Positions 41,217-50,371 of a stretch of 64,000 nt of DNA are shown piece by piece (positions within the stretch are counted from its first letter, which is position 1; each line of letters opens with the position of its first letter). The notes beneath the pieces are model-generated. The model was not told the origin of the DNA and did no database searches. It was given only the letters and a program-made list of their open reading frames with translations. Both the position numbers and the translations under genes were made by a program. Origin of the DNA: Rhodanobacteraceae bacterium (lineage in GTDB: Bacteria; Pseudomonadota; Gammaproteobacteria; Xanthomonadales; Rhodanobacteraceae). The stretch is taken from contig CP126120.1 of NCBI GenBank assembly GCA_030123585.1, positions 2,605,001 through 2,669,000 of the forward strand. The letters are read 5' to 3'.

Positions 41217-42206
41217 TCACGCTGCGAGCGCGCGTACGGCTTCGGCAATGCGTGCGCGAAACGCCCGATCGTTGTCCTCGAACCATGCGCGCGCGGCGGC
41301 GCTCATCCGTTCGAGTTCGGCGTCCGGCGCCCCCAGCAGCCGTTCGATCACGGATTCCAGCGCGGCTTCGTCGTAGAAATACGTGGTGGCAAGGCTTTGC
41401 CTGCCGGTGCGTGAATACGGCACCAGCGCGCCGCGCGCGGGCGTCACCATCTCGTTCATCGGCGGCGCGTCCAGCGTGACCACGACCGCGCCCACGCCCA
41501 TCGCTTCGACGAGGTAATGCCCAAAGCCCTCGGTTTCCGAGGGACACAGGTGGAAGCGATGCGCGTTCTGGATGCGCTTCAACTCGGCGTCGGGAATGTA
41601 ATCGACGTGGTGCGCGATGTTCGGCGCCTGCACCACCGCGCGTGCGACGCGCGGACTCTGCAGCACCGTGAGCCGCGGCCACTCGGGATGTCTCTGCCAC
41701 GTCGCGAGCAAGGTGTCGGTGCCCTTGTTGGAACTGCGCCCGGCGAGGTGGAAGAACGCACGCTCGCGCGGCACTGATTGGTCGCGGCGATCCTCGCTGG
41801 TGAAGCCGGTGTAGTCGGTGCGCAATCCCAGCGCCTCGAAGATCGGCGCCGCGTGGTGCGTCAGCACGAACGCGCGATCCAGCCGCGGCAGCCAGGCGCG
41901 GTCGCGCTCGTCGAACCACTCGGGATGCGGCATCAGCACATTGCGATGCGCGGTGGCGAGGTATTCGGGACGCACGCGTTCCAGCATCAGGTTCACGCCC
42001 CAGCGCTGCGCGCCGCGGCCGGTCAAGCGCCGTGTGAGGGTACCGGTACGCAGCTTCAGCGGATGCAGCGCCTTGCGCAACGCGCCGCGCCGGATGCCGC
42101 TGATCGTCACCTCGAAACCCGCTGCGGCCAGCGCATCGTGCAGCAATTTCAGATTTCGGCTGAGGCCGAAGCCGTTGTCGCGCGCGATCAGGTTGACGCG
42201 GATCAT
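41217..42206 (-). CDS. GT4-like glycosyltransferase, first of a tandem pair
   Basis: A 329-residue GT-B enzyme of the retaining GT4 type. The EX7E motif is in HLCPSETEGFGHYLVEAMG. N-terminal INLIARDNGFGLSRNLKLL-like acceptor region (seen as NLIARDNGFGLSRNLKLL). It is paralogous to the next gene over its whole length. The start ATG overlaps the stop of that gene by four bases, so the pair is co-translated. It may add D-rhamnose or another sugar, given gmd/rmd beside it; this is inference. Confidence 0.82.
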   Translation of the reverse strand: MIRVNLIARDNGFGLSRNLKLLHDALAAAGFEVTISGIRRGALRKALHPLKLRTGTLTRRLTGRGAQRWGVNLMLERVRPEYLATAHRNVLMPHPEWFDERDRAWLPRLDRAFVLTHHAAPIFEALGLRTDYTGFTSEDRRDQSVPRERAFFHLAGRSSNKGTDTLLATWQRHPEWPRLTVLQSPRVARAVVQAPNIAHHVDYIPDAELKRIQNAHRFHLCPSETEGFGHYLVEAMGVGAVVVTLDAPPMNEMVTPARGALVPYSRTGRQSLATTYFYDEAALESVIERLLGAPDAELERMSAAARAWFEDNDRAFRARIAEAVRALAA

Positions 42207-43234
42207 GTCCGCGCATCCATGCCGCGCAGCGCCGCGTCCAGGCGCGCGGGAAATGCCGCGCGTTCGGCCTCGTACCACGCGCGGGCCGTGGCGCCGAGCG
42301 CTTCGCACTGCGGGTCGTCGGTCGCCAGCGCGCGCTCGATCGCGGTTTCCATCGCCGCGCCGTCGAAGTGGTACGTCGTCGCAAGGTGCTGGCTGCCGGT
42401 GCGCGACCACGGCAGCAGGATGCCGCGTTCGGGCGTGATCATCTCGTTCATCGGCGGTGCGTCCAGCGTGATCACCACTGCGCCCGCGCTCATCGCTTCC
42501 ACGATGTAATGGCCGAAGCCCTCCGTTTCCGAAGGGCACAGGTGGAAGCGGTGCGCGTTCTGCAGGCGCTTCAATTCCGCGTCGGCGAGATAACCGATCC
42601 GATGATCGATGTTGGCGACGGGCGCCGCCGGTTTTGCCTCGCTCGGGTGCTGCACCACGGTCAGGCGCGGCCACTCCGGATGCCGGCGCCACAGCGCCAG
42701 CAGCGGTTCGGTGGCCTTGGTGCGGCTGGAGCCCGCCAGATGAAAGAACGCGCGTTCGCGCGGCACCGCGCGGTCCAGCCGGTCCTCGCTGGTGAAGCCG
42801 ATGCAGACGGCGCGACAACCTTGCACGGCGAAGATGCGTTCCGCTTCGCGTGTTTTCGTCAGCACCAGGTCGATGCGGTCCAGCGCTTCCAGATCGCGTG
42901 GCAGGAACCATTCCGGGTGCGGCAGCAGGACGCGGCGTGGCGCATCGTCCAGGAATGCCGGTGCGATGTGTTCCTCCATCAGCACGAAGTCGTACGGTGG
43001 CGGCAGGCCGCGGCGCTGCCTGCGTGCAAGTTCAGCGGCGTGCCACGCGGCGCGCACGCGCTGCGCAAGTCCGGGCAAACCACCGCGCCGGCGGGTGTTG
43101 GTGAGGTCCACGCGATAGCCGCGCGCTTCCAGCGTGGCCGTCAACAGGCGCAGGTCGCGCGACAGCCCGACCCCGTTGTCGAAGCCGAGCAGGTGCACCG
43201 CGGGCGGAGGCGCGTCAGTCATCGTCGGGTTCAT
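42203..43234 (-). CDS. GT4-like glycosyltransferase, second of a tandem pair
   Basis: A 343-residue paralog of the previous gene: HLLGFDNGVGLSRDLRLLTA at the start, HPEWFLPRDLEALDRIDLVL, GFTSEDRLDRAVPRERAFFH, and the EX7E block HLCPSETEGFGHYIVEAMS. Probably retaining. An ATG at 43222 is an alternative start. It overlaps the end of the GT39 gene upstream, so three genes form one operon. Confidence 0.82.
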   Translation of the reverse strand: MNPTMTDAPPPAVHLLGFDNGVGLSRDLRLLTATLEARGYRVDLTNTRRRGGLPGLAQRVRAAWHAAELARRQRRGLPPPYDFVLMEEHIAPAFLDDAPRRVLLPHPEWFLPRDLEALDRIDLVLTKTREAERIFAVQGCRAVCIGFTSEDRLDRAVPRERAFFHLAGSSRTKATEPLLALWRRHPEWPRLTVVQHPSEAKPAAPVANIDHRIGYLADAELKRLQNAHRFHLCPSETEGFGHYIVEAMSAGAVVITLDAPPMNEMITPERGILLPWSRTGSQHLATTYHFDGAAMETAIERALATDDPQCEALGATARAWYEAERAAFPARLDAALRGMDART

Positions 43235-44972
43235 GCGCGCCGAATTGTCCCGCGTCGTCGCTGCGCGGCGGCACGCAGCCGGGCACCACCGCACTCCGGT
43301 TGAACACGTACCACTCGCGGCGGTTGGCGTGGCCCACGTGGACCGCGTCGGCCTCGCGTACGCACGGCGCCAGCACGTCGCCGTAGGCGAAGACCCAGCG
43401 GTGCGCGGGATCGGCCGCCTGCCAGTCGAGCGCGCGTTGCAACTGTTCGTGCCAGGCCAACTTGAAACCGAAGTTGACGGTGTCGCGACCGAGCATGTCC
43501 AGCATCAGGAGGTTCTGTTCCTTCCACGCGACCAGCGCGATGGGGTCGCCCGCGGGCACCACGTTTGCGGTGCGCGCCATCACCGTGCGCGCCGACGAAT
43601 AGCCGTTGAGCAGCGGGTACGCGACCAGTCCCCACGCGCCCCACGTCGCCAGCGCGAACGTGCACCAGCCCCACGCCGCATGGCGCGGCCGCGCGATCAG
43701 CGCGATCGCTACACCGGCGATGCCGATGCCGAGGATCATCGCGATCAAGGGTGTGGGTGAGCCATCCAGTGCCGACGATGCCAGCGCGGCCCATTTCTGC
43801 AGGTGGCCGAGGTGCATGCCGAGTCCCGCGAGCAACAACACCAGCGCCAGCAGCAACGTCAATGCCCACAGCGCCCAGCGGAACGACGCGCGTTGCACGA
43901 TCGCAGGCAACAGCGGCGCCAGCGCGATCGCGGTGATGGGCAGCGCGGGCAGAATGTACACGTCGCGCTTGCCGCCGCTCAGCGAAAAGAAGATCACCAC
44001 CAGCACCGCCCAAGCCAGTGGCAGCAGGGTGCGCGCGTCGCGGCCTTGCAGGGCGCGCTTCCAGCCGGGGATCGCCCACGGCAGCGCGAGCGACAACGGC
44101 AGCCATTCGAAGGCGATGGTGGGTAGGTAGAACCACCACGGATGGAAGTGGTGTTTCGGTGCGGCGTAGCGATCGACGGTCTGGCCCAGCAGGATGTCGT
44201 GCGCGTAGCGCGCATACGCGGCATCGCCCGCGTGCACGTGCAATGCCGACCACAGCATCGGCAGCGCCCAGCCGAGTATGGGTACGAAGATGAGCAGCGC
44301 CAGCCACCAGCGTGCGTCGCGATGCTGCGCGGGCAACACGTGGTTCCAGCCGCGCCAGCGCGCGAACCAGAACGGCAGGAACACCAGCAGCGCGACCACG
44401 CCGACGCCTTTGGTGATCACGCCCATGCCAGCCGCGAGGAAACCGATCGCGTACCAGCGCCACGCGGGGCCGAGCAGCAAATGCCGCAGCAGGCCATACA
44501 TCGCCAACGTGATCCAGAACACCTCCACGCCATCGATCTGCGCGGCGCGCATCTGGAAGGTGAAATCGAAACTCACCAGCACCGCGGTGGCGGCGATCAG
44601 CCCGGTGCGGTGATTCCATTGCCGGCGCGTGAAGTCGTACACCAGCACGATCGTGCCCAAACCTGCCAGCAGCGACGGCAGCAGGAACCAGCCGCGCCAG
44701 CCGCCGGTCAGGAAATACGCGCAGGCTTGCAACCACATGAACATGGGCGGCTTGTCGGAATACAGCTCCACGCCGCGATGCGGGAACAGCCATTGCCCGC
44801 TCGCCAGCATCTCGCGCGCGACCAGCGCGAAGCGCGGTTCGTCCGACGGCCACGGATCGCGCAGGCCGATGCCGAGCCCCAGCAACAGCAGCGCGAACAC
44901 GCACAGCAACGCGAGTTGCACGCGCTCGTCGTCGAACCAGCGAGAGAAGTTGCGGGTGGGTGGCACGTTCAC
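43215..44972 (-). CDS. ArnT-like GT39 membrane glycosyltransferase, second
   Basis: A 585-residue inner-membrane protein with about eleven helices and a C-terminal soluble region. The first periplasmic loop has DPWPSDEPRFALVAREML (catalytic Asp/Glu as in ArnT/PMT enzymes) and YSDKPPMFMWLQA, matching the conserved YxxKPP. It transfers a sugar from a polyprenyl-phosphate donor at the periplasmic face. It is closer to ArnT than the copy at 34167. Confidence 0.88.
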   Translation of the reverse strand: MNVPPTRNFSRWFDDERVQLALLCVFALLLLGLGIGLRDPWPSDEPRFALVAREMLASGQWLFPHRGVELYSDKPPMFMWLQACAYFLTGGWRGWFLLPSLLAGLGTIVLVYDFTRRQWNHRTGLIAATAVLVSFDFTFQMRAAQIDGVEVFWITLAMYGLLRHLLLGPAWRWYAIGFLAAGMGVITKGVGVVALLVFLPFWFARWRGWNHVLPAQHRDARWWLALLIFVPILGWALPMLWSALHVHAGDAAYARYAHDILLGQTVDRYAAPKHHFHPWWFYLPTIAFEWLPLSLALPWAIPGWKRALQGRDARTLLPLAWAVLVVIFFSLSGGKRDVYILPALPITAIALAPLLPAIVQRASFRWALWALTLLLALVLLLAGLGMHLGHLQKWAALASSALDGSPTPLIAMILGIGIAGVAIALIARPRHAAWGWCTFALATWGAWGLVAYPLLNGYSSARTVMARTANVVPAGDPIALVAWKEQNLLMLDMLGRDTVNFGFKLAWHEQLQRALDWQAADPAHRWVFAYGDVLAPCVREADAVHVGHANRREWYVFNRSAVVPGCVPPRSDDAGQFGAHEPDDD

Positions 44973-44993
44973 CGCGCCGATTGTATGGGCGGC

Positions 44994-46286
44994 TCAGCGC
45001 TTCGCGATCACCGCGTAAAACATGCCATCGAGGCCGCCTTCGCCCGGCAGGATCTGCCAGCCTGTGCCGGCTGCGTGGCCGGCCGGCAGTTCGACGGCCA
45101 GTGCCTGGGCTTCGGCGTGGGCCGAGAGAAACGCATCCATCACGCGTTCGTTTTCCTCGCGCAGCAGCGAACAGGTGGCATAGACCAGCCGTCCGCCCGG
45201 CGCCAGCAGCGGCCACAACGCAGCGAGCAGGCGCGACTGTTCGCGCGCGAGTTGCGCGATGTCGCCCGCGCGCCGGTGCAGCTTGATGTCGGGATGCCGA
45301 CGAATCACGCCGGTGGCCGAACACGGCGCATCCAGCAGGATGCGGTCGAACGGATGGCCGTCCCACCAGCTTGCCGGATCGCCCGCATCGCCAGCGCGCA
45401 CTTCGCAGTGCAGGCCCAGCCGGCGCAGGTTGGCGTCGATGGACGCCGCGCGCACGGGTTCGCGTTCCAGTGCCAGCAGCTTTACCTGCGCGCGTTCCAG
45501 AACGTGGCAGGACTTGCCGCCCGGCGCGGCGCAGGCATCCAGCACGCGCAGGCCATCTTGCAGATCGAGCAGATCGGCCGCGCATTGCGCAGCGCCGTCC
45601 TGCACCGAAAATTGCCCCGCCGCGAAACCCGGCAGGCGCGCGATGTCGGCGTTTTCCGCCAGCACGATGGCATTGCGCAGGAACGGATGCGCCGTAGCTT
45701 CGATGCCGCTTTGCTGCAAGGTTGCGAGTACGTCCTCGTGCTGCGCGCGCCGCGCATTCACCCGCAGCATCGGTGGCGACGGCGCGTTGTTGGCGAGGAT
45801 CGCATCGAGGTGTTCCGGCCAATCCTTGTGCAACGCGCCGATCAGCCAGCGCGGATGCGCATGGCGTGTCACGGCGTCGCGGTCGAGCCGTGCGTTCAGT
45901 ACCTCGCGCTCGCGCAACCAGCGCCGCAGGATCGCGTTGGCCAGTTTGGCGAAGCCGCCGCGCCCGAGTGCGCGCGTGGCTTCGACCGTCGCGGCCACCG
46001 CGGCGTGCGGCGGCAGTTGCAGGATTTCCAGTTGCACCAGGCCCAGCACCAGCAACGCGTGCAGCGCGGGTTCGCGTTTGCGCAGCGGCTTGTCGAGCAA
46101 CCCGTCCAGCGCCTTGTCGTAGCGCAGCCACCAGCGTGCGCCTTCGCTGGCGAGTGCGGTCAGGAATGCCCGGTCGCGAGCGTCGGCGAGCCGCGCCTGC
46201 GCGGGCTTCAGGCGTTCGCGCAGCGAAGCGCCGTGCAGGGCGACATCGGCCAGGACTTCCGCCGCGAGCACGCGTGTATCCGTCAT
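44994..46286 (-). CDS. rsmB: 16S rRNA (cytosine-967-C5)-methyltransferase RsmB
   Basis: A 430-residue protein. An N-terminal NusB-like domain (about 1-140) is followed by the RsmB/RsmF methyltransferase domain. The SAM loop is [15 protein letters not shown], and the catalytic Cys pair lies in [10 protein letters not shown] and VYATCSLL. It overlaps the end of fmt by four bases; fmt-rsmB order is common in proteobacteria. Confidence 0.95.
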   Translation of the reverse strand: MTDTRVLAAEVLADVALHGASLRERLKPAQARLADARDRAFLTALASEGARWWLRYDKALDGLLDKPLRKREPALHALLVLGLVQLEILQLPPHAAVAATVEATRALGRGGFAKLANAILRRWLREREVLNARLDRDAVTRHAHPRWLIGALHKDWPEHLDAILANNAPSPPMLRVNARRAQHEDVLATLQQSGIEATAHPFLRNAIVLAENADIARLPGFAAGQFSVQDGAAQCAADLLDLQDGLRVLDACAAPGGKSCHVLERAQVKLLALEREPVRAASIDANLRRLGLHCEVRAGDAGDPASWWDGHPFDRILLDAPCSATGVIRRHPDIKLHRRAGDIAQLAREQSRLLAALWPLLAPGGRLVYATCSLLREENERVMDAFLSAHAEAQALAVELPAGHAAGTGWQILPGEGGLDGMFYAVIAKR

Positions 46287-47230
46287 GCGCGGCGCAGTTC
46301 GACCCGGGCGTTCAGATAATCGGCGGCGCCGATCACGCGCCCGCCCGCGCGTTGCAACTTCAGGATGCGCAACACGCCTTCACCGCAGGCCACATCGATG
46401 CCGTGTTTGGATGCGGCAACGAGCGCACCCGGGGCTTTGCCGGCTTGCTCCGGCGTGGCGGCCATTGCCGACGCCGCCCATACCCGCACGCGTTCACCCG
46501 CCAGTTCCGCTTCCGCCACCGGCCACGGATCGAACGCGCGCACCTTGCGTTCCAGTTCGCGCGCGGGCTGCGTGAAATCGAGTTTCGCTTCGGCCTTGTC
46601 GAGCTTGTGCGCGTAGGTGATGCCAACTTCGGGTTGTGGGGTTGCCGTAAGGTCTTCGCCGGCAGCGATGCGTTGCAAACCTTCGCGCAAGACTTCCGCA
46701 CCCAGTGTTGCAAGCCGATCGTGCAGCGTGCCGCCGGTATCGTCGGACGCGATGGCAGTACGGCGCTCCAGCAGTACCGGCCCGGTGTCGAGGCCCGCAT
46801 CCATCTGCATCAGGCACACGCCGGTTTCCGCATCGCCGGCGAGGATCGCGCGCTGGATCGGCGCCGCGCCGCGCCAGCGAGGCAGCAGCGAGGCGTGCAC
46901 GTTCCAGCAACCAAGGCGCGGAATCGCCAAAACCTTGCGCGACAGGATCAGGCCGTAGGCGATCACCACCATCAGGTCGGGCGCGTACGCGCGCAGGCGC
47001 GCTTGCGCTTCATGCGTCTTCAATGATTCGGGTTGCTCGACCGGAATGCCGACGGCCAGCGTCGCCTGCTTCACCGGACTCGGTGCGAGCTTGCGCCCGC
47101 GTCCCGCGGGCCGATCCGGCTGCGTGTATACCGCGACCACTTCCGCGCCCGTGTCGAGGCAGGCGCGCAATCCCGGTACCGCGAAGTCCGGCGTGCCGGC
47201 GAATACCAGCCTGAGTCGTGCTGCCGGCAT
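46283..47230 (-). CDS. fmt: Methionyl-tRNA formyltransferase
   Basis: A 315-residue enzyme that formylates initiator Met-t[15 protein letters not shown] opens the formyltransferase fold; [19 protein letters not shown] includes the folate-binding and catalytic region; a C-terminal tRNA-binding domain follows from about 205. The ATG at 47230 was preferred to a TTG two codons upstream. It begins seven bases after def ends, in the classic def-fmt-rsmB operon. Confidence 0.96.
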   Translation of the reverse strand: MPAARLRLVFAGTPDFAVPGLRACLDTGAEVVAVYTQPDRPAGRGRKLAPSPVKQATLAVGIPVEQPESLKTHEAQARLRAYAPDLMVVIAYGLILSRKVLAIPRLGCWNVHASLLPRWRGAAPIQRAILAGDAETGVCLMQMDAGLDTGPVLLERRTAIASDDTGGTLHDRLATLGAEVLREGLQRIAAGEDLTATPQPEVGITYAHKLDKAEAKLDFTQPARELERKVRAFDPWPVAEAELAGERVRVWAASAMAATPEQAGKAPGALVAASKHGIDVACGEGVLRILKLQRAGGRVIGAADYLNARVELRRA

Positions 47231-47237
47231 CGACAAG

Positions 47238-47741
47238 TCAGCCTGCGTGGCGCCGCTGCTTCTCCAGCTTGCGCAGCAGCAGCGTGCGTTTCAGGGGCGA
47301 CAGGTAATCGACGAACACCTTGCCGACAAGGTGATCCATTTCGTGCTGGATGCACACCGCCAGCAGGCCGTTGGTTTCGAGTTCGAACGGCTTGCCGCTG
47401 GCGTCCTGCGCCTTCACCCGGATCCAGTCCTTGCGCTGCACGTCGGCGAACACGCCCGGGAACGAAAGGCAGCCTTCCTGGCAAACCTCGCTGCCGCGGG
47501 CATCCAGCAACTCCGGGTTCACGAACACCATCGGCGCATCGTGGGTTTCCGACACGTCCAGCACCAGCAGGCGCTTCTGCACGTTGACCTGGGTCGCGGC
47601 GAGGCCGATGCCGGGCGCCGCGTACATGGTTTCCAGCATGGCGTCGGCCAGTTTTTTCAGGTCGGCGTCGAACGTCTCGACCGTCTGCGCCTTCAGGCGC
47701 AGGCGCGGATCGGGGAATTCGAGGATGTCGAGTTTGGCCAT
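47238..47741 (-). CDS. def: Peptide deformylase
   Basis: A 167-residue metalloenzyme that removes the formyl group from new proteins. All three motifs are intact: [17 protein letters not shown] (metal Cys) and HEMDHL (metal His pair and catalytic Glu). First gene of def-fmt-rsmB, divergent from the LysM gene. Confidence 0.97.
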   Translation of the reverse strand: MAKLDILEFPDPRLRLKAQTVETFDADLKKLADAMLETMYAAPGIGLAATQVNVQKRLLVLDVSETHDAPMVFVNPELLDARGSEVCQEGCLSFPGVFADVQRKDWIRVKAQDASGKPFELETNGLLAVCIQHEMDHLVGKVFVDYLSPLKRTLLLRKLEKQRRHAG

Positions 47742-47875
47742 GGCCGGATGGTGTGCAGGATGGATGCAACCCCGATATGGGGCCGCGCGCGGCGGTTTTC
47801 AGGCCGCCTAGCCTAGCAGTATCGCGAACTCCAGCACGGTTCCGATCAGTTGTGCGCCAAATGTGAAATTGGTGC

Positions 47876-47903
47876 TTGCTGCAGCCGGCCTTTCGGGTAC
47901 ACT
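47876..47903 (+). promoter_or_regulatory. Candidate promoter of the LysM gene
   Basis: TTGCTG at 47876-47881, 16-base spacer, TACACT at 47898-47903. It lies 37 bases before the LysM gene ATG in the divergent def/LysM gap. Confidence 0.5.
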
Positions 47904-47939
47904 CGGCGAAACTCTCGGGGGATCGGGGGATTGCCTGCC

Positions 47940-49058
47940 ATGTTTAAGAAACTGCTTGCGCTCACCGCGAGCCTAGCGATCACGTTGACGGCTTACGCGG
48001 CGGGCGCCCAGTTGCGCGCCGATGCTCCGCACACCTATGTCGTCAAGAAGGGCGACACGTTGTGGAGCATTTCCGCGCGCTACCTCAAGAAGCCATGGCT
48101 GTGGCCCGAGATCTGGGATGTCAACCAGCAGGTCTACAACCCGCACCGGATCTATCCGGGCGACGTGCTGAACCTCGATGTCAACGGCTTGCGCGTGGCC
48201 AGGCGCGCCACCGAACAGGCCAATCCGATCCCGACCGTGCCGCTGTCGGCGATCGAGCCGTTCCTCAAGGATTTCCGCGTGCTGACCGCGGCGCAGTTGC
48301 AGCAGACGCCATACGTGGTTGCGGTCGAGGAGAACGAGCCGCGCGCCACCGAGGGCATGAACCTGTACGTGCGCAACCTCGCGGGCGCCAATGTCGGCGA
48401 GCGTTTCGCGGTGGTGCGTCCCACCCACATCTATCGTGAATTCGGCGACAGCGGCAAGTCCGACGACGTGGGCCACCTGGTCAGCAACAACGTCGACCTC
48501 GTGCCCGGCCCGTGGCAGGAGGATTTCCGCAACGACGGCCACTTCGGCCGCGGCAAGGAAATCGCCACCGAGGTCCGCGTGATCGGCACCGCGCAGGTGC
48601 TGAAGAATGGCGATCCGGCCACGCTGCTGCTGACCAACGCCAGCATGGAAATCCGCGCCGGCGACCGCCTGATGCCGGTCGACGACACGCCCTACGATTA
48701 CACCTACTACCCGCATCCGCCGCGCAACGCGCCGGCCAACGCCTATGTGATGGCGCTGTCCAACGGTTACGACGGCATCTCGGTGCAGGGGCCGATGGAC
48801 GTGGTGGCGCTGAACGTCGGCAGCGCCGATGGCGTCGACAACGGCACCACCTTCGCGATCTACCAGCCGGGCGACACCGTGACCGATCTGATCAAGGGCA
48901 ACACCGACCGTCGCTCGTTCGGGCCCGACGTCAAGCTGCCCGAAGAGTATGTGGGCCACGTGATGGTGTTCCGCACCTTCGACCACGTGAGCTATGGCCT
49001 CGTGATGGATGGCATCCGGCCGGTGCAGGTGGGGGACACCCTGAAAGCGCCTGAATAA
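47940..49058 (+). CDS. Secreted LysM peptidoglycan-binding protein
   Basis: A 372-residue protein with a signal peptide (FKKLLALTASLAITLTAYAA, cleavage near AAGAQ). A LysM domain at about 35-90 (YVVKKGDTLWSISARYLKK, PHRIYPGDVLNLD) binds peptidoglycan. The rest is a conserved beta-rich region seen in proteins encoded between def and dprA in many gammaproteobacteria. No catalytic motif seen. It probably acts in the periplasm at the cell wall. Confidence 0.92.
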   Translation: MFKKLLALTASLAITLTAYAAGAQLRADAPHTYVVKKGDTLWSISARYLKKPWLWPEIWDVNQQVYNPHRIYPGDVLNLDVNGLRVARRATEQANPIPTVPLSAIEPFLKDFRVLTAAQLQQTPYVVAVEENEPRATEGMNLYVRNLAGANVGERFAVVRPTHIYREFGDSGKSDDVGHLVSNNVDLVPGPWQEDFRNDGHFGRGKEIATEVRVIGTAQVLKNGDPATLLLTNASMEIRAGDRLMPVDDTPYDYTYYPHPPRNAPANAYVMALSNGYDGISVQGPMDVVALNVGSADGVDNGTTFAIYQPGDTVTDLIKGNTDRRSFGPDVKLPEEYVGHVMVFRTFDHVSYGLVMDGIRPVQVGDTLKAPE

Positions 49059-49136
49059 GGCGGTCGGCGTTTTCTGACACGACGGCGCGGCTCGCAACCG
49101 CGCCGTTTTGTTTGGCGGCGCGCCTACACTGTCCGC

Positions 49137-50297
49137 ATGCAACCCGAAGAGCTGCTCGCCTGGTTGACCTTGCTGCGCGCCCCCGGCGTGGGTGCGGGCG
49201 GGGTGCGGGCGTTGTTGCGCGAGGCGGGTTCGGCACGCGCCGCCTGCGCGAACATCCGCAGGTTCCGCCCGCCAGTGGGTCCGGGACAATTCGTCCTGGA
49301 GCAGGCCGCGCTGGACTGGATCGAGCGTCCCGATCGAGCGTTGCTGAACGCCGACCTGGCCTGGCTGGTCGAACCCGGTCATCGCCTGCTCCGTTGCGAC
49401 GAGCCGGACTTCCCGCCGCAACTTGAAAACATCGCCGCGCCGCCTGTCGCGCTGTTCGTGGCGGGCGATCCAGCGGTCCTGCTGATGCCGCAGGTGGCGA
49501 TCGTGGGGGCGCGCAGCGCCAGCGCCCAGGGCCTCGCGACGGCGCGCGATTTCGCGCGCACCTTCAGCCGCGCCGGGCTGGTCGTCACCAGCGGCATGGC
49601 CGATGGCATCGACGGCGCGGCGCATGCCGGCGCGCTCGAAGCCGGCGGCGCCACCGTGGCCGTGGTGGGCACCGGGCCGGACCTGGTGTATCCGCGCAAG
49701 CACCGCGGACTTGCAGCCAACATCATCCAACATGGAGCCATCGTCAGCGAATATCCGCCCGGTACCGAAGCCCGGCCGCATCATTTCCCGCGTCGCAACC
49801 GCTTGATCGCGGGGCTGGCGCTGGGAACGCTGGTGGTGGAAGCGGGTCTGCAGTCCGGTTCGCTGATCACCGCGCGGCTGGCCGCCGAAGCCGGCCGCGA
49901 GGTGTTCGCGCTGCCGGGTTCCATCCACAATCCGCTGGCCAAGGGCTGCCACCGGCTGATCCGGGACGGCGCGCGGCTGGTCGAGACCGCGGGCGAGGTG
50001 ATCGAGGCGCTGGCCCCGGCGGCACAGGCGTTGGGCGCCGACCTGAAGGCGCGTCTCGAGGCCGCGGAGGCGCCGGTCACGCTCGCCAGCGGAACCCCGG
50101 ACCGGGCACAAGATCCTGATTACAAGGTACTTCTCGCCGCACTCGGTGACGCGCCGGCAGCACTGGATGAGCTGGTTGAGCGCACCGGCCTCGGCGCCGC
50201 GGCGGTCTCGTCGATGCTGCTGTTGCTGGAGCTGGAGGGCAGCGTTGCGCCGGCCGGAAACGGGCGCTGGCAGCGACTTTTCGCTTCCGGTGCTTGA
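49137..50297 (+). CDS. dprA: DNA-processing protein DprA (Smf)
   Basis: A 386-residue protein. It protects incoming single-stranded DNA and loads RecA during natural transformation. The Rossmann-like core is complete: VAIVGARSASAQGLATARDF, SGMADGIDGAAH, SEYPPGTEARPHHFPRRNRL and EAGLQSGSLITA. A C-terminal winged-helix domain follows. It implies that the host may be competent, one way for new cassettes to reach the integron. Confidence 0.95.
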   Translation: MQPEELLAWLTLLRAPGVGAGGVRALLREAGSARAACANIRRFRPPVGPGQFVLEQAALDWIERPDRALLNADLAWLVEPGHRLLRCDEPDFPPQLENIAAPPVALFVAGDPAVLLMPQVAIVGARSASAQGLATARDFARTFSRAGLVVTSGMADGIDGAAHAGALEAGGATVAVVGTGPDLVYPRKHRGLAANIIQHGAIVSEYPPGTEARPHHFPRRNRLIAGLALGTLVVEAGLQSGSLITARLAAEAGREVFALPGSIHNPLAKGCHRLIRDGARLVETAGEVIEALAPAAQALGADLKARLEAAEAPVTLASGTPDRAQDPDYKVLLAALGDAPAALDELVERTGLGAAAVSSMLLLLELEGSVAPAGNGRWQRLFASGA

Positions 50298-50371
50298 CAC
50301 CACTACCCTGCGCGTGTGTTGACTATATATAAGGGCGCCACCTGACCGCCCAGGGAAGTCTTCGTTCCGAC

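Noticed and set aside
50294..50333. TTGACA followed by TATATATAA as a topA promoter
   Set aside because: The spacing from TTGACA to the AT-rich box is over 20 bases, too long for a standard promoter; only the AT-rich box is noted.
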